Part shown: positions 1 through 8,043 of the stretch, one piece after another
Layout of the letters: the number at the start of each line of letters is the position of its first letter
Position numbering within the stretch: the stretch's first letter is position 1
Assembly (NCBI RefSeq): GCF_042653545.1
Contig: NZ_JBHSIS010000002.1
Span: forward strand, 620,001 to 684,000
Direction of reading: 5' to 3'
From: Actinophytocola glycyrrhizae
GTDB lineage: Bacteria; Actinomycetota; Actinomycetes; Mycobacteriales; Pseudonocardiaceae
Length of the DNA stretch: 64,000 bases
Position numbers and translations under genes: made by a program
The notes under the pieces: generated by a model
What the model was told of the DNA's origin: nothing
The model's input: the letters and a program-made list of their open reading frames with translations, nothing else
The model's database searches: none

Positions 1-546
1 GTGGTCGGGCACTCGATGGGCGGGTTCGTCGCATCGGTGCTCGCGCACCGCTACCCGGCGCGGGTGGCACGGCTCGTACTGGTCGACGGTGGCGCCCCCC
101 TTGCCCTGCCCGGCGGTGTGGACATCGAGACCGCGCTCGGTCCCGCGGTGGCCCGCCTGTCGATGCGGTTCGCGTCGCACGCGGCGTACCACGACTTCTG
201 GCGCGAGCACCCGTCGTTCACGGGATGGAACCCCGCCATCGAGTCCTATGTGGACTACGACCTGGCCGGTGCCGAGCCCGAACTGCGCAGCAAGGTGAAC
301 GAGGACGCGGTCCGTGCCGACTTCGTCGACCTGCACAAGGGCGCCGAACCGCTCGCGGCCTACGCGGCCCTGCGTTCGGACACCGTGTTCCTTCGTGCCG
401 AGCGCGGCATGTTCGACCAGCCGGAAGCGCTCTACCCCGACCCGTCCGCGATCGGGCTCGCCGTGACGACCGTGCCCGGCACCAACCACTACACGATCCT
501 GCTCGGCGAGGGCGGCGCGCGCGCCGTGGCCGCCGCTGTGTCCTGA
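1..546 (+). CDS. alpha/beta hydrolase, C-terminal part (5' end outside window)
   Basis: The reading frame is already open at base 1, so the GTG there is probably internal and the true start lies upstream. The visible 181 residues begin at the nucleophile elbow GHSMGG, which holds the catalytic serine of alpha/beta hydrolases. A conserved strand (ARLVLVDGG) follows, and a late GTNHYTI segment can supply the catalytic histidine. The substrate cannot be told from the sequence. The next gene starts 13 bases downstream in the same direction, suggesting one operon of three hydrolases. Fold confidence is high and specific function unknown. Confidence 0.8.
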   Translation: MVGHSMGGFVASVLAHRYPARVARLVLVDGGAPLALPGGVDIETALGPAVARLSMRFASHAAYHDFWREHPSFTGWNPAIESYVDYDLAGAEPELRSKVNEDAVRADFVDLHKGAEPLAAYAALRSDTVFLRAERGMFDQPEALYPDPSAIGLAVTTVPGTNHYTILLGEGGARAVAAAVS

Positions 547-559
547 AGGAGAACTCGCG

Positions 560-1804
560 TTGAAACGCATCCTTGCCGTGGCGCTGCTCGCGCTCGCGTT
601 ACTCGTGCCGGTCACCCCGGCCGCCGCCGACCCCGCCTACCTGGCCCTCGAAGCCACCTACACGTCCGTCGCGAACGGGTGGGCCAAGGTCGACCGGTAC
701 CGCGACACCACCGCCGGTTTCCAGAACGAGCAGTACCCGCCGGACGGGCGCGGTGACCAGGACGGTCAGCGCAGGACGTTCTTCGGGAACGTGGCGCGGC
801 CGTCGTCGTCGCGGTTCCTGCTGTACTCCGCGCCCGGCTGGCAGACCGGCACGAAGGCAACGCCGGTGCTGCTGGTGCACGGCGCGAACGACAACCCGGA
901 CCGCGCGTGGGCCAACCCGAACGAGTCCGGCGGCTTCGGCTGCGGCTCGGCGACCTGCCCGTCCACCGGGCTCATGCAGTACCTGAACGCCCGCGGCCAC
1001 AAGGTGTTCGCCATCGGGTTCGCGCACAAGCAGGGCGACAACCGGCAGCAGGCGCAGCAGGTGGGCGACGCGATCGCGGTGATCAAGGCCAGGCTCGGGG
1101 TGTCCAAGGTGGACGTCGTCGGGTGGAGCAAGGGCATGATGTCGGCGCGGATGTACGTGTCGTCGGTGAAGCCGTCCTGGGGGCGGAACTACGCGGGTGA
1201 CGTGCGGAAGCTGATCACGCTCGGCGGTCCGAACGGCGGCTACGACTACCCGTTCGCGCACGGCTGGGCACACGACTTCTCGATCTGGCCGGAATGCGGT
1301 GGCGCCATCAACGCACCGTCCCCGCACACCCGGATGACCTGCTACGGGCAGTACACCCATCACCCGGAGCTGTCGATCACCCCCACCAGCGGCTGGGACG
1401 CCTACCCCGGGCAGCGGCAGATGCTGGCACGGTGGGACGGCACGTTCGGCGTGAACACCTCCGCCCAGGACTGGTACACCACCTACTACGGCGGTCAGGG
1501 TTTCTACACCGACGGTCCCGGCATCCAGGCCGCGATCAACGCGGGCTCGCTGATCTCGACGATCCAGAACGCGGGGACGCCCGCCGCGGTGTCGGTGTAC
1601 CTGCTGGCGGGCGGCGCGCCGAACATCGTCGGCGTGTGGAACGAGACCCGCGGCCCGAGCGATGGCATCGTGTTCGTCGCGAGCGCACTGTCCACCGCGG
1701 GCGTGTCCACTGTGGGCGGCACCGCCCTGGTCCCGACCGTGAACCACCTCCAGCTCGGCTGGGCGACATCGGCGATGTCGCAGGTCGCGGGCTGGCTGGC
1801 CTAG
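560..1804 (+). CDS. secreted lipase-like hydrolase (Lipase_2-type)
   Basis: A 414-residue protein with a typical Sec signal peptide (KR, hydrophobic core, AAA cleavage region by about residue 23). The strand-loop LLVHGANDNPDRAW resembles the oxyanion-hole region of class 2 lipases, and GWSKGM is the nucleophile elbow, with lysine in place of the more common histidine or methionine neighbours. Several cysteines (CGSATC, ECGG, MTCYG) could form disulfides in the exported enzyme. GGAG lies 8-10 bases before the ATG. The gene sits between two other alpha/beta hydrolases with gaps of 12-13 bases, so co-transcription is likely. The preferred ester substrate is unknown. Confidence 0.8.
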   Translation: MKRILAVALLALALLVPVTPAAADPAYLALEATYTSVANGWAKVDRYRDTTAGFQNEQYPPDGRGDQDGQRRTFFGNVARPSSSRFLLYSAPGWQTGTKATPVLLVHGANDNPDRAWANPNESGGFGCGSATCPSTGLMQYLNARGHKVFAIGFAHKQGDNRQQAQQVGDAIAVIKARLGVSKVDVVGWSKGMMSARMYVSSVKPSWGRNYAGDVRKLITLGGPNGGYDYPFAHGWAHDFSIWPECGGAINAPSPHTRMTCYGQYTHHPELSITPTSGWDAYPGQRQMLARWDGTFGVNTSAQDWYTTYYGGQGFYTDGPGIQAAINAGSLISTIQNAGTPAAVSVYLLAGGAPNIVGVWNETRGPSDGIVFVASALSTAGVSTVGGTALVPTVNHLQLGWATSAMSQVAGWLA

Positions 1805-1816
1805 GAGAAACTGGCG

Positions 1817-2845
1817 ATGTTGAACGGAATCACGGCGAAGCGGGTCACCACCCCGCGCCTCACCGCACAGGTCCTGTCGGTCGAGGGCCGCGACGGCGAC
1901 CCGGTGGTGTTCGTCCACGGCAACGTGTCGTCGAGCCTGTTCTGGCAGCGGCAGATGCTGGACCTGCCCGCCGGGTACCGTCCGCTGGCGGTGGACCTGC
2001 GCGGTTTCGGCGGCTCGGACCCGCTGCCGGTGGACGCGACCAGGGGCCTGCGCGACTTCACCGACGACGTGCTGTCCCTGGACCTCGGCCCAGCACACTA
2101 CGTCGGCTGGAGCATGGGTGGCGGCGTAATCATGCAACTGCTGCGCGACCACCCCGAGCTGGTCCGCACCCTGACGCTGGTGAACCCGGTGTCCCCGTAC
2201 GGCTTCGGCGGCACCACCGACGCCGACGGCACCCTGATCTCCCCGGACGGAGCTGGTGCCGGTGCGGGCGGCGCGAACCCGGACTTCGTGGCCCGCCTCG
2301 CCGACGGCGACCGCGGCGCGGACCCGACGTCCCCGCGCACCATCATGCACACGTTCTACGTGCATCCCCCGTGCACGCTCGCCGACGAGGACGAGTTCGT
2401 GGAGTCGATGCTCACCACCCGCACCGGCGAGGGCAACTACCCGGGCGACACGGTCCCGTCCGACGTGTGGCCCGGCGCGGCCCCCGGCCAGCGCGGCGTG
2501 CTGAACACGATGGCCCCCAACCACTTCCGCATCGACGACCTGCACACGATCACGCGGAAACCCCCGATCCTGTGGCTCCGCGGCGCGAACGACCAGATCG
2601 TGTCGGACACGTCCATGTTCGACCTGGCCCACCTCGGCCAGCTGGGCGCCGTCCCGGGCTGGCCGGGCGCGGAGACCCATCCCCCACAGCCGATGGTGAC
2701 CCAGACCCGGGCGGCACTGGACCGCTACGCGGCGGCGGGCGGCGCGTACGAGGAGATCGTCTTCCCCGACACGGGCCACAGCCCCCACATCGAACGACCG
2801 GCCGAGTTCGCGGCCGCCCTCCACAAGGGACTGACCCGCGGCTGA
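1817..2845 (+). CDS. cytoplasmic alpha/beta hydrolase
   Basis: A 342-residue protein without a signal peptide. The canonical elements appear in order: the oxyanion region VVFVHGNVSSSLFW, DLRGFGGSD, the nucleophile elbow GWSMGGG, the acid loop WLRGANDQIVSD and the histidine loop DTGHSPHIERP. This is the layout of haloalkane dehalogenase/epoxide hydrolase-like and esterase proteins; which one cannot be decided. An AGGAG ribosome site overlaps the stop of the previous gene, 12 bases upstream, so it is translationally close to the secreted lipase. It ends just before a large palindrome and converges on ilvA. Confidence 0.85.
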   Translation: MLNGITAKRVTTPRLTAQVLSVEGRDGDPVVFVHGNVSSSLFWQRQMLDLPAGYRPLAVDLRGFGGSDPLPVDATRGLRDFTDDVLSLDLGPAHYVGWSMGGGVIMQLLRDHPELVRTLTLVNPVSPYGFGGTTDADGTLISPDGAGAGAGGANPDFVARLADGDRGADPTSPRTIMHTFYVHPPCTLADEDEFVESMLTTRTGEGNYPGDTVPSDVWPGAAPGQRGVLNTMAPNHFRIDDLHTITRKPPILWLRGANDQIVSDTSMFDLAHLGQLGAVPGWPGAETHPPQPMVTQTRAALDRYAAAGGAYEEIVFPDTGHSPHIERPAEFAAALHKGLTRG

Positions 2846-2854
2846 ACGGTCACC

Positions 2855-2909
2855 TGCCCTGAAAGGCGCGTTCAGGGCGCCCCGCGCCCGTAACGCGCCT
2901 TTCAGGGCA
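2855..2909. terminator. long palindrome between convergent genes; copy of a dispersed repeat module
   Basis: Two perfect 18-base arms (TGCCCTGAAAGGCGCGTT and its complement) flank a 19-base loop. The structure fills the gap between the stop of the upstream hydrolase (2845) and the stop of ilvA (2910), a position suited to a bidirectional terminator. The arm sequence recurs in at least five other gaps in the window, so it is also a repeat-family member. No T-run follows, as is usual for actinomycete terminators. Confidence 0.7.
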
Positions 2910-4139
2910 TCACACCAGGAACGTGAACAGGGGGCTGTCCGGCGGCACCCTTTCGATGCGGTGGGGTGCGGTCTCCATGCGCTTCAGCATGGCGGCCAGG
3001 TTCTCCGGTGCGCCCAGCTCGATGCCGACCAAGGCGGGCCCGGTCTCCCGGTTGTTGCGTTTCACGTACTCGAACAGCGTGATGTCGTCGTCCGGGCCGA
3101 GGACGTCGTCCAGGAAGCGGCGCAGCGCGCCCGGTTCCTGGGGGAACTCGACCAGAAAGTAGTGCTTGCGGCCCTCGAAGACGAGCGCGCGTTCGACGAT
3201 CTCCGCGTACCGGCTGACGTCGTTGTTGCCGCCGGACAGGACGCACACCACCGTCGCGCCGGGAGGCAGGTCCAGACCGGTCAGTGCCGCCGACGCCAGC
3301 GCGCCGGCGGGTTCGCTGATGATGCCGTCCGACTGGTACAGGTCCAGCATCTCCACGCAGATCTGGCCCTCCGGCACCGCCACCAGACGTGGCCGGTGCG
3401 CGGCGGCCAGGGCGTGGGTATGGGTGCCGACCTGCCGGACCGCGGCGCCATCGACGAACGGGTCCAGGTCGGGCAGCGGTGCGGGGCCGCCGGACGCGAT
3501 GGCGTGCGCCATGCTCGCCGCGCCCGCCGGTTCCGCGCCGATCACCCGGTCGCCGGAGCCGAGCCACGCCAGGGTGCCCGCCAGCAGGCCACCGCCGCCG
3601 ACCGGGACGACCAGTGTGTCCGGCAGCCGCCCCAGCTGGGCGACGACCTCGGCGACGACCGTGCCCTGGCCCGCGATGGTGCGCGGGTCGTCGAAGGCCG
3701 GGATCAACGTCATGCCCGTGGCCCTCGCGTAGGACGACGCCGCGGCCGACGCCTCGTCGTAGGTCTCGCCCTCGACCACGACCGTGACGTGCCTGCCGCC
3801 CAGCGCCGCGACCCGGTCCCGCTTCTGCCGGGGCGTGGTGCGCGGCAGGTAGACCTTCGCCCGCACTCCGAGCGACGCGCACGCGAACGCGACGCCCTGC
3901 GCGTGGTTGCCCGCGCTCGCGCACACCACACCGCGTTCCCTCGCGGCCTCGTCGAGCACGCTGATGAAGTTGAACGCCCCGCGCCCCTTGTACGACCGGA
4001 CCGCGTTCAGGTCCTCCCGCTTGAGCCACGCGTCCAGGTCGTGTCGCGCGGAGAGCCGCTCGCTGCGCTGCAGCGGGCTCGGCGGGATCACCCCAGCGAA
4101 CCGCTCCGCCGCCTCGGCGACGTCCACCTTCGAAACCAT
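2910..4139 (-). CDS. ilvA: threonine ammonia-lyase, biosynthetic
   Basis: A 409-residue PLP enzyme that converts threonine to 2-oxobutyrate and ammonia, the first step of isoleucine synthesis. The PLP lysine is in the motif RSYKGRGAF (Lys51), and the phosphate-binding glycine loop is VPVGGGGLLAG. After about residue 320 a single ACT-like regulatory domain begins (EFPQEPGALRRF, then TLFEYVKRNNRE). This matches the shorter actinobacterial IlvA rather than the two-ACT E. coli form and predicts allosteric isoleucine control. The ATG at 4139 is chosen because residues upstream in the same frame are low-complexity antisense of hrpB. The gene diverges from hrpB with 27 bases between starts. Confidence 0.93.
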   Translation of the reverse strand: MVSKVDVAEAAERFAGVIPPSPLQRSERLSARHDLDAWLKREDLNAVRSYKGRGAFNFISVLDEAARERGVVCASAGNHAQGVAFACASLGVRAKVYLPRTTPRQKRDRVAALGGRHVTVVVEGETYDEASAAASSYARATGMTLIPAFDDPRTIAGQGTVVAEVVAQLGRLPDTLVVPVGGGGLLAGTLAWLGSGDRVIGAEPAGAASMAHAIASGGPAPLPDLDPFVDGAAVRQVGTHTHALAAAHRPRLVAVPEGQICVEMLDLYQSDGIISEPAGALASAALTGLDLPPGATVVCVLSGGNNDVSRYAEIVERALVFEGRKHYFLVEFPQEPGALRRFLDDVLGPDDDITLFEYVKRNNRETGPALVGIELGAPENLAAMLKRMETAPHRIERVPPDSPLFTFLV

Positions 4140-4154
4140 CCGCGTGACCTTACC

Positions 4155-4167
4155 TAGACTCGGTCCG
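4155..4167 (+). promoter_or_regulatory. possible -10 box for leaderless hrpB mRNA
   Basis: TAGACT at 4155-4160 lies 6 bases before the hrpB GTG at 4167. There is no Shine-Dalgarno sequence in the 27-base gap to divergent ilvA. That spacing is typical of leaderless actinobacterial transcripts, whose +1 is the start codon. No convincing -35 box is seen, so this remains tentative. Confidence 0.4.
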
Positions 4168-6566
4168 TGCTCCCCGCCGACCTGCCCGACCTGCCGATCC
4201 GCGCGGTGCTCGACGACGTGACCGCCGCGCTCGACGAGCACGGCACGGCGGTGCTGGTGGCACCGCCCGGCACCGGCAAGACCACGGTCATGCCGCTGGC
4301 GCTCGCGGGGACCGTGGTCGTGGCCGAGCCGAGGCGGCTCGCGGCGCGGGCGGCCGCCACGCGGATGGCCGCGCTGCTCGGCGAACCGGTCGGGAGGACC
4401 GTCGGGTACGCGGTGCGCGGGGACCGCAAGCTGTCCAGAGACACCCGCATCGAGGTCGTCACGACCGGTCTGCTGGTGCGACGGCTCCAGCGCGACCCGA
4501 GCCTGGAGCGCGTCGGCACGGTGGTGCTCGACGAGATCCACGAGCGCCACCTCGACGCCGACCTGCTGCTCACGCTCCTACTCGACGCCCGCGCCGGGCT
4601 GCGACCCGACCTGCGCCTGCTCGCCACGTCCGCGACCGTCGCCACCGACCGGGTCGCCGCGCTACTCGGCGACGGCACGCCCGTGATCACCGCGCACGTC
4701 CGCACCCACCCCGTCACCATCACCTACACCCCGCCCGCGCGCGGGGAGCGGGCCGAGCAGCGGGTCGCCCGCACCGTCCGCACCGCACTGTCCGAACAGG
4801 ACGGGGACGTGCTGGTGTTCCTGCCGGGCGCCGGGGAGATCAACCGGGTCACGGGGCTGCTGTCCGGTGTGCACACGGTCCCGCTGCACGGCAGGCTGCC
4901 CGCCGCGAAGCAGGACGCCGCGCTGACCCAGGGCACGGCACGGCGGGTCGTGCTCGCCACCGCGGTCGCCGAGTCCAGCCTCACCGTGCCTGGGGTGCGT
5001 GCCGTCGTCGACTCCGGGCTGGCGCGGGTACCGAGGATGGACCACCGGCGCGGGCTCGCCGGGCTCGTCACCACCCGGGTCTCGATGTCGGTGGCCGAAC
5101 AACGCACCGGGCGCGCGGGCCGGGAGGCGCCGGGGCGGGTGTACCGCTGCTGGGCCGAACACGAGCACGCGACGTTGCCCGCCCAGCCCGAACCGGAGAT
5201 CCGCACCGCCGACCTCACCCGGCTCGCGCTGGAGCTGGCCTGCTGGGGCACCCCGGACGGTTCGGCGCTGGACTGGTGGGACCCGCCACCGGCCGGTGCG
5301 CTGGCCGCGGGCCGGGCCGTGCTCACCGCGTTGGGCGCGCTCGACGCCACCGGCGCGGTCACCGACCGCGGCAGGCGGATCGCGGACGTCGGCCTGCACC
5401 CCCGCCTCGCACGGGCGCTGCTGGACGGCGCCGAGGCGGTGGGCGCGACCGCGGCCGCCGAGGTCGTGGCGCTGCTCGACGACGAGACGCTCGCCACCGG
5501 CACGTCCGTCGAGGACACGCTGCGCAGGCTCCGCCGCGACGGCGACAGGCGGTGGGCACGCGAGGTGCGCAGGCTGGCCGCCCTCGTACCGGCCGGTCCA
5601 CACCGGACGCCGGACCCGGCGCTGGTCGTGGCGCTGGCACATCCGGAGCGGCTCGCGCGCCGCAGGGCACCCGGCTCGCCCGTGTACCTCATGGCGGGCG
5701 GCACCGCGGCCGAGCTGGACGGCGCCACGGACGCGGAGTGGCTGGCGATCGCGAGCGCCGACCGTCAGCCCGGCCGGACGCAGGGCAAGATCCGGCTCGC
5801 CGCCCGCGCGGACCAGGCGCTCGCCGAGCGTGCCGCGCCCGCGCTGCTGTCCGAAGCGGACGAGATCGCCTGGGCGGGCGGTGACGTGGTGGCCAGGCAC
5901 GTGCGCCGCCTCGGCGCGATCGTCCTGCGGGACAAGCCGCTGCCCGACCCGGACCCGGCACGTGTGCGGGACGCGCTGGTCGACGGGCTGCGTGCCGAGG
6001 GCCTTGACCTGTTGCGGTGGACCGAGTCCGCGACCCGGCTGCGGCAGCGGCTCGCGTTGCTGCACCGCGCGCTCGGCGACCCGTGGCCGTCGGTGACCGA
6101 CGACGCGCTGCTCACCGCCGCACCGGTGTGGCTGGGCCCGGAGCTGGCGACCGCGCGCCGCCGCGCCGACCTCGCGAAGGTCGACACGCACGGCGCACTG
6201 CGGCGGCTGCTGCCGTGGCCCGCCGCCGGCCGCCTCGACGAGCTGGCACCGGACCGGATCCAGGTGCCCTCCGGCGCCCGCGTCCGGATCGACTACGGCG
6301 CGGACGACCCGGTGCTGCCGGTGAAGCTGCAGGAGACGTTCGGCTGGCTCGACACCCCGGCCGTCGCGGACGGCCGGGTGCCGGTGCTGCTGCACCTGCT
6401 CTCCCCCGCGGGCCGCCCGGTCGCGATCACCCGCGACCTGTCGACGTTCTGGCGGGAGGGCTACCGGCAGGTGCGAGCCGAGCTGCGCGGCCGCTACCCC
6501 AAGCACCCGTGGCCGGAGGACCCGGCGACCGCGACCCCCACGGCCCGCACGAACCGCCCTAGATGA
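4167..6566 (+). CDS. hrpB: ATP-dependent RNA helicase HrpB
   Basis: A 799-residue DEAH/RHA-type helicase. Motif I is APPGTGKTT (about residues 32-40), motif II is DEIHERH, motif III is TSATV, and a C-terminal conserved region ends in the HrpB-specific part (WPEDPATATPTARTNR). Length and order match the HrpB family (about 800 residues). HrpB proteins are putative RNA helicases of poorly defined role. The start is GTG with no leader and is divergent from ilvA. The last two codons and the TGA stop lie inside the left inverted end of the repeat element at 6559-6968, so that insertion has rewritten the extreme C terminus. Confidence 0.92.
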   Translation: MLPADLPDLPIRAVLDDVTAALDEHGTAVLVAPPGTGKTTVMPLALAGTVVVAEPRRLAARAAATRMAALLGEPVGRTVGYAVRGDRKLSRDTRIEVVTTGLLVRRLQRDPSLERVGTVVLDEIHERHLDADLLLTLLLDARAGLRPDLRLLATSATVATDRVAALLGDGTPVITAHVRTHPVTITYTPPARGERAEQRVARTVRTALSEQDGDVLVFLPGAGEINRVTGLLSGVHTVPLHGRLPAAKQDAALTQGTARRVVLATAVAESSLTVPGVRAVVDSGLARVPRMDHRRGLAGLVTTRVSMSVAEQRTGRAGREAPGRVYRCWAEHEHATLPAQPEPEIRTADLTRLALELACWGTPDGSALDWWDPPPAGALAAGRAVLTALGALDATGAVTDRGRRIADVGLHPRLARALLDGAEAVGATAAAEVVALLDDETLATGTSVEDTLRRLRRDGDRRWAREVRRLAALVPAGPHRTPDPALVVALAHPERLARRRAPGSPVYLMAGGTAAELDGATDAEWLAIASADRQPGRTQGKIRLAARADQALAERAAPALLSEADEIAWAGGDVVARHVRRLGAIVLRDKPLPDPDPARVRDALVDGLRAEGLDLLRWTESATRLRQRLALLHRALGDPWPSVTDDALLTAAPVWLGPELATARRRADLAKVDTHGALRRLLPWPAAGRLDELAPDRIQVPSGARVRIDYGADDPVLPVKLQETFGWLDTPAVADGRVPVLLHLLSPAGRPVAITRDLSTFWREGYRQVRAELRGRYPKHPWPEDPATATPTARTNRPR

Positions 6567-6968
6567 TCGATTGCGTGAAGTGAGGCGGTCGTCGTGTGCT
6601 GGTCGCGTCGGATCGGTCCGGTTTGGATCGGGTGGGTTGGCTGCGGTTGGCGTTGAGGGTTTGTCCTCGCCGGACGGACAGGTCTTCGGGGTGGCGGAGG
6701 GCTGTTGGGCTGCGGTTTGGGTTGCGCGGGCAGGGCCCCCGCTTCGCGGGCCCGGGGCGCGTAGCGCCCGGGCTGTGGCGCTGAGGCGCGTTGACGGCGT
6801 GGCAATGCCCTGAAAGGCGCGTTCAGGACGCTGAGCGCCCTGAACGGCCCATTCACGGCACCGGCCCAGCCCCGTCGCGGGCGCCCACGTGGGTGTGGGG
6901 GTCGTGCCTGATGACGGGGTTCGTACGCCAAGTCACTTCACATGATCTTCACGGAATCAATCGTCTAG
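6559..6968. mobile_element. MITE-like element, 410 bp, full-length copy (element A)
   Basis: A non-coding 398-base gap between convergent hrpB and tetR is bounded by 22-base imperfect inverted ends: CTAGATGATCGATTGCGTGA on the left, and the complement of CTAGACGATTGATTCCGTGA on the right, with 3 mismatches in 22. Inside are a G-rich stretch, a GGGCCCCCGCTTCGCGGGCC hairpin, the GCCCTGAAAGGCGCGTTC palindromic module (6807-6862) and a block containing GTCGTGCCTGATGACGGG. The ends and inner blocks recur at 18675-18887, 32291 and 58640-59031. There is no transposase, so it would need help in trans. Both flanking genes use stop codons lying within the ends. Confidence 0.75.
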
Positions 6969-7528
6969 GCGGGCCAGTTCCTGAGGGTGGTGTCGAGGAC
7001 GTCGAGGACCCTGGTCCACGACTCCTCCACCTGGCCGGAGTGGTCGAAGCCGCCGGACCGTTCCAGCGTCACGTACCCGTGGAACGTGCTGTGCAGCAAC
7101 CGGACCGCGTGCACCTGCTCGGCTTCGGGGAGGTCGTAGCCGCGCAGGATCGCCTTGGTCATCGCCGAGTGCCGGCCCGCCGCGCTCGCGGCGGCGACCT
7201 CCGGGGCGAGTCGCAGCTGGCCCGCCGCGTACCGGCCGGGGTGTTCCTTCGCGTAGGCGCGGTAGGCGTCGGCGAACGCCACCAGCGCCGCCTTGCCCGC
7301 GCGTCCGGCGAGTGCGGTCGCTGCCCGGTCGGCCAGCTCGGCCAGTGCCAGCACGGCCACGCGGGCCCGCAGGTCGGCGGCGTTGCGGATGTGCGAGTAG
7401 AGGCTCGCGTCCTTCACCCCGAACCGGCGGGCGAGTGCCGAGACGGTCACGTTCTCGAAGCCGACCTCGTCGGCCAGCTCCGCCGCCGCGACCGTCAGGC
7501 GCTCGGCGGTCATGCCCACCCGTGCCAT
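6965..7528 (-). CDS. TetR/AcrR-family transcriptional regulator (WHG-type C-terminal domain)
   Basis: A 187-residue protein with an N-terminal helix-turn-helix (ERLTVAAAELADEVGFENV, then VSALARRFGVKDASLYSHI) ending in the usual tyrosine-bearing recognition helix. The C-terminal half (PGRYAAGQLRL, then LLHSTFHGYVTLERSGGF) matches the TetR_C WHG-type ligand domain. The ATG at 7528 has an AAGGGG site close upstream; Met at 7513 is an alternative. The target is unknown: the region upstream holds only an asparaginase relic. The stop codon sits in the right end of element A. Confidence 0.85.
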   Translation of the reverse strand: MARVGMTAERLTVAAAELADEVGFENVTVSALARRFGVKDASLYSHIRNAADLRARVAVLALAELADRAATALAGRAGKAALVAFADAYRAYAKEHPGRYAAGQLRLAPEVAAASAAGRHSAMTKAILRGYDLPEAEQVHAVRLLHSTFHGYVTLERSGGFDHSGQVEESWTRVLDVLDTTLRNWPA

Positions 7529-7616
7529 GTGCCCCCTTCACGTGCCTGGAGAGGTCACCATCTTCCCTGACCCTCCCGGGCAGGCCGAAAACGGTCGTCC
7601 GCCGTTCTGCCCGGGA

Positions 7617-7901
7617 TCACCGCGCCGAAGTGGCTCTCTTCCTCCGGCGAGTGCCGAGCGCGGTCAGTGCCGGCAAGGTGGTCGCGCGCGGGCTGCAGTC
7701 GACGACCTTCGTGGCGACCGCCTGGCCGGTCGCGGCGGCGGCCATCAGCACGCCCTCCGCGCCGCCCTTTCAGATGGCGCCCGGCACCAGCCGCATGAAC
7801 GCGCTGTTCTGGTGACCCGCGGCGCCGACGTACTCCGGCTCGGCCCGCATCGCGGCCGCCACCGAGCCCAGGTGCTCACCACCCCGCACCGGCGCCGCAC
7901 A
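7617..7901 (-). pseudogene. relic of L-asparaginase II (C-terminal fragment with in-frame stop)
   Basis: Read on the minus strand, one frame gives AAMRAEPEYVGAAGHQNSAF, then MRLVPGAI, a TGA stop (7772-7770), then KGGAEGVLMAAAATGQAVAT and KVVDCSPRATTLPALTALG. This matches the C-terminal part of the asparaginase II family (AMRAHPE, a VPG motif, then K-x-GAEGV and the final ARATTxxAL region). A CAAPV segment 16 residues upstream resembles the family's CGAP motif. The N-terminal two-thirds is missing, and the spacing between CAAP and AMRA is shorter than in the family. Deletion plus nonsense mutation indicate a dead gene. Confidence 0.72.
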
Positions 7902-7965
7902 GCTGATGCTGGAGTACCTGCTGGCCCCCGAACGCGTGAACGCGGCGATCGGCTGAGCCTGTAAC

Positions 7966-8043
7966 GCACCGCGGGGCAGCACCGATGCCATCAGTGAACC
8001 CGCGGTGCTGGCGGACCCCCGACCTGGCAGCACCGCGGGTTTT
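7966..8043 (+). promoter_or_regulatory. attenuator-like leader of the ABC-F gene
   Basis: A terminator-like hairpin with perfect 14-base arms (AACCCGCGGTGCTG at 7997-8010, its complement at 8028-8041) ends in TTTT at 8040-8043, only 22 bases before the ABC-F ATG. The left arm can instead pair with upstream segments CACCGCGGG (7967-7975, 9 bp) or CAGCACC (7977-7983, 7 bp), which would break the terminator. Mutually exclusive pairings in front of an ABC-F gene resemble the ribosome-mediated attenuators known for such antibiotic-resistance genes. The sequence is seen directly; the mechanism is inferred. Confidence 0.55.

Noticed and set aside
599..2824. 741-residue minus-strand open frame opposite the hydrolases
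   Set aside because: A shadow frame of high-GC coding DNA: low-complexity Arg/Val/Gly composition, no motifs, and fully opposite two well-supported genes.
6571..6931. Short ORFs inside the repeat elements (for example peptides with GPFRALSALNAPFRA)
   Set aside because: They arise from translation of the palindromic repeat module and recur only because the DNA repeats; no independent coding evidence.
6559..6968. Interpretation of element A as a complete insertion sequence
   Set aside because: Only 410 bp, no transposase frame, and no clear target-site duplication could be seen; kept as MITE-like only.
7807..7956. Plus-strand frame ending AQLMLEYLLAPERVNAAIG
   Set aside because: Protein-like at first sight, but it is antisense to the asparaginase relic and its upstream frame has a stop; probably fortuitous.
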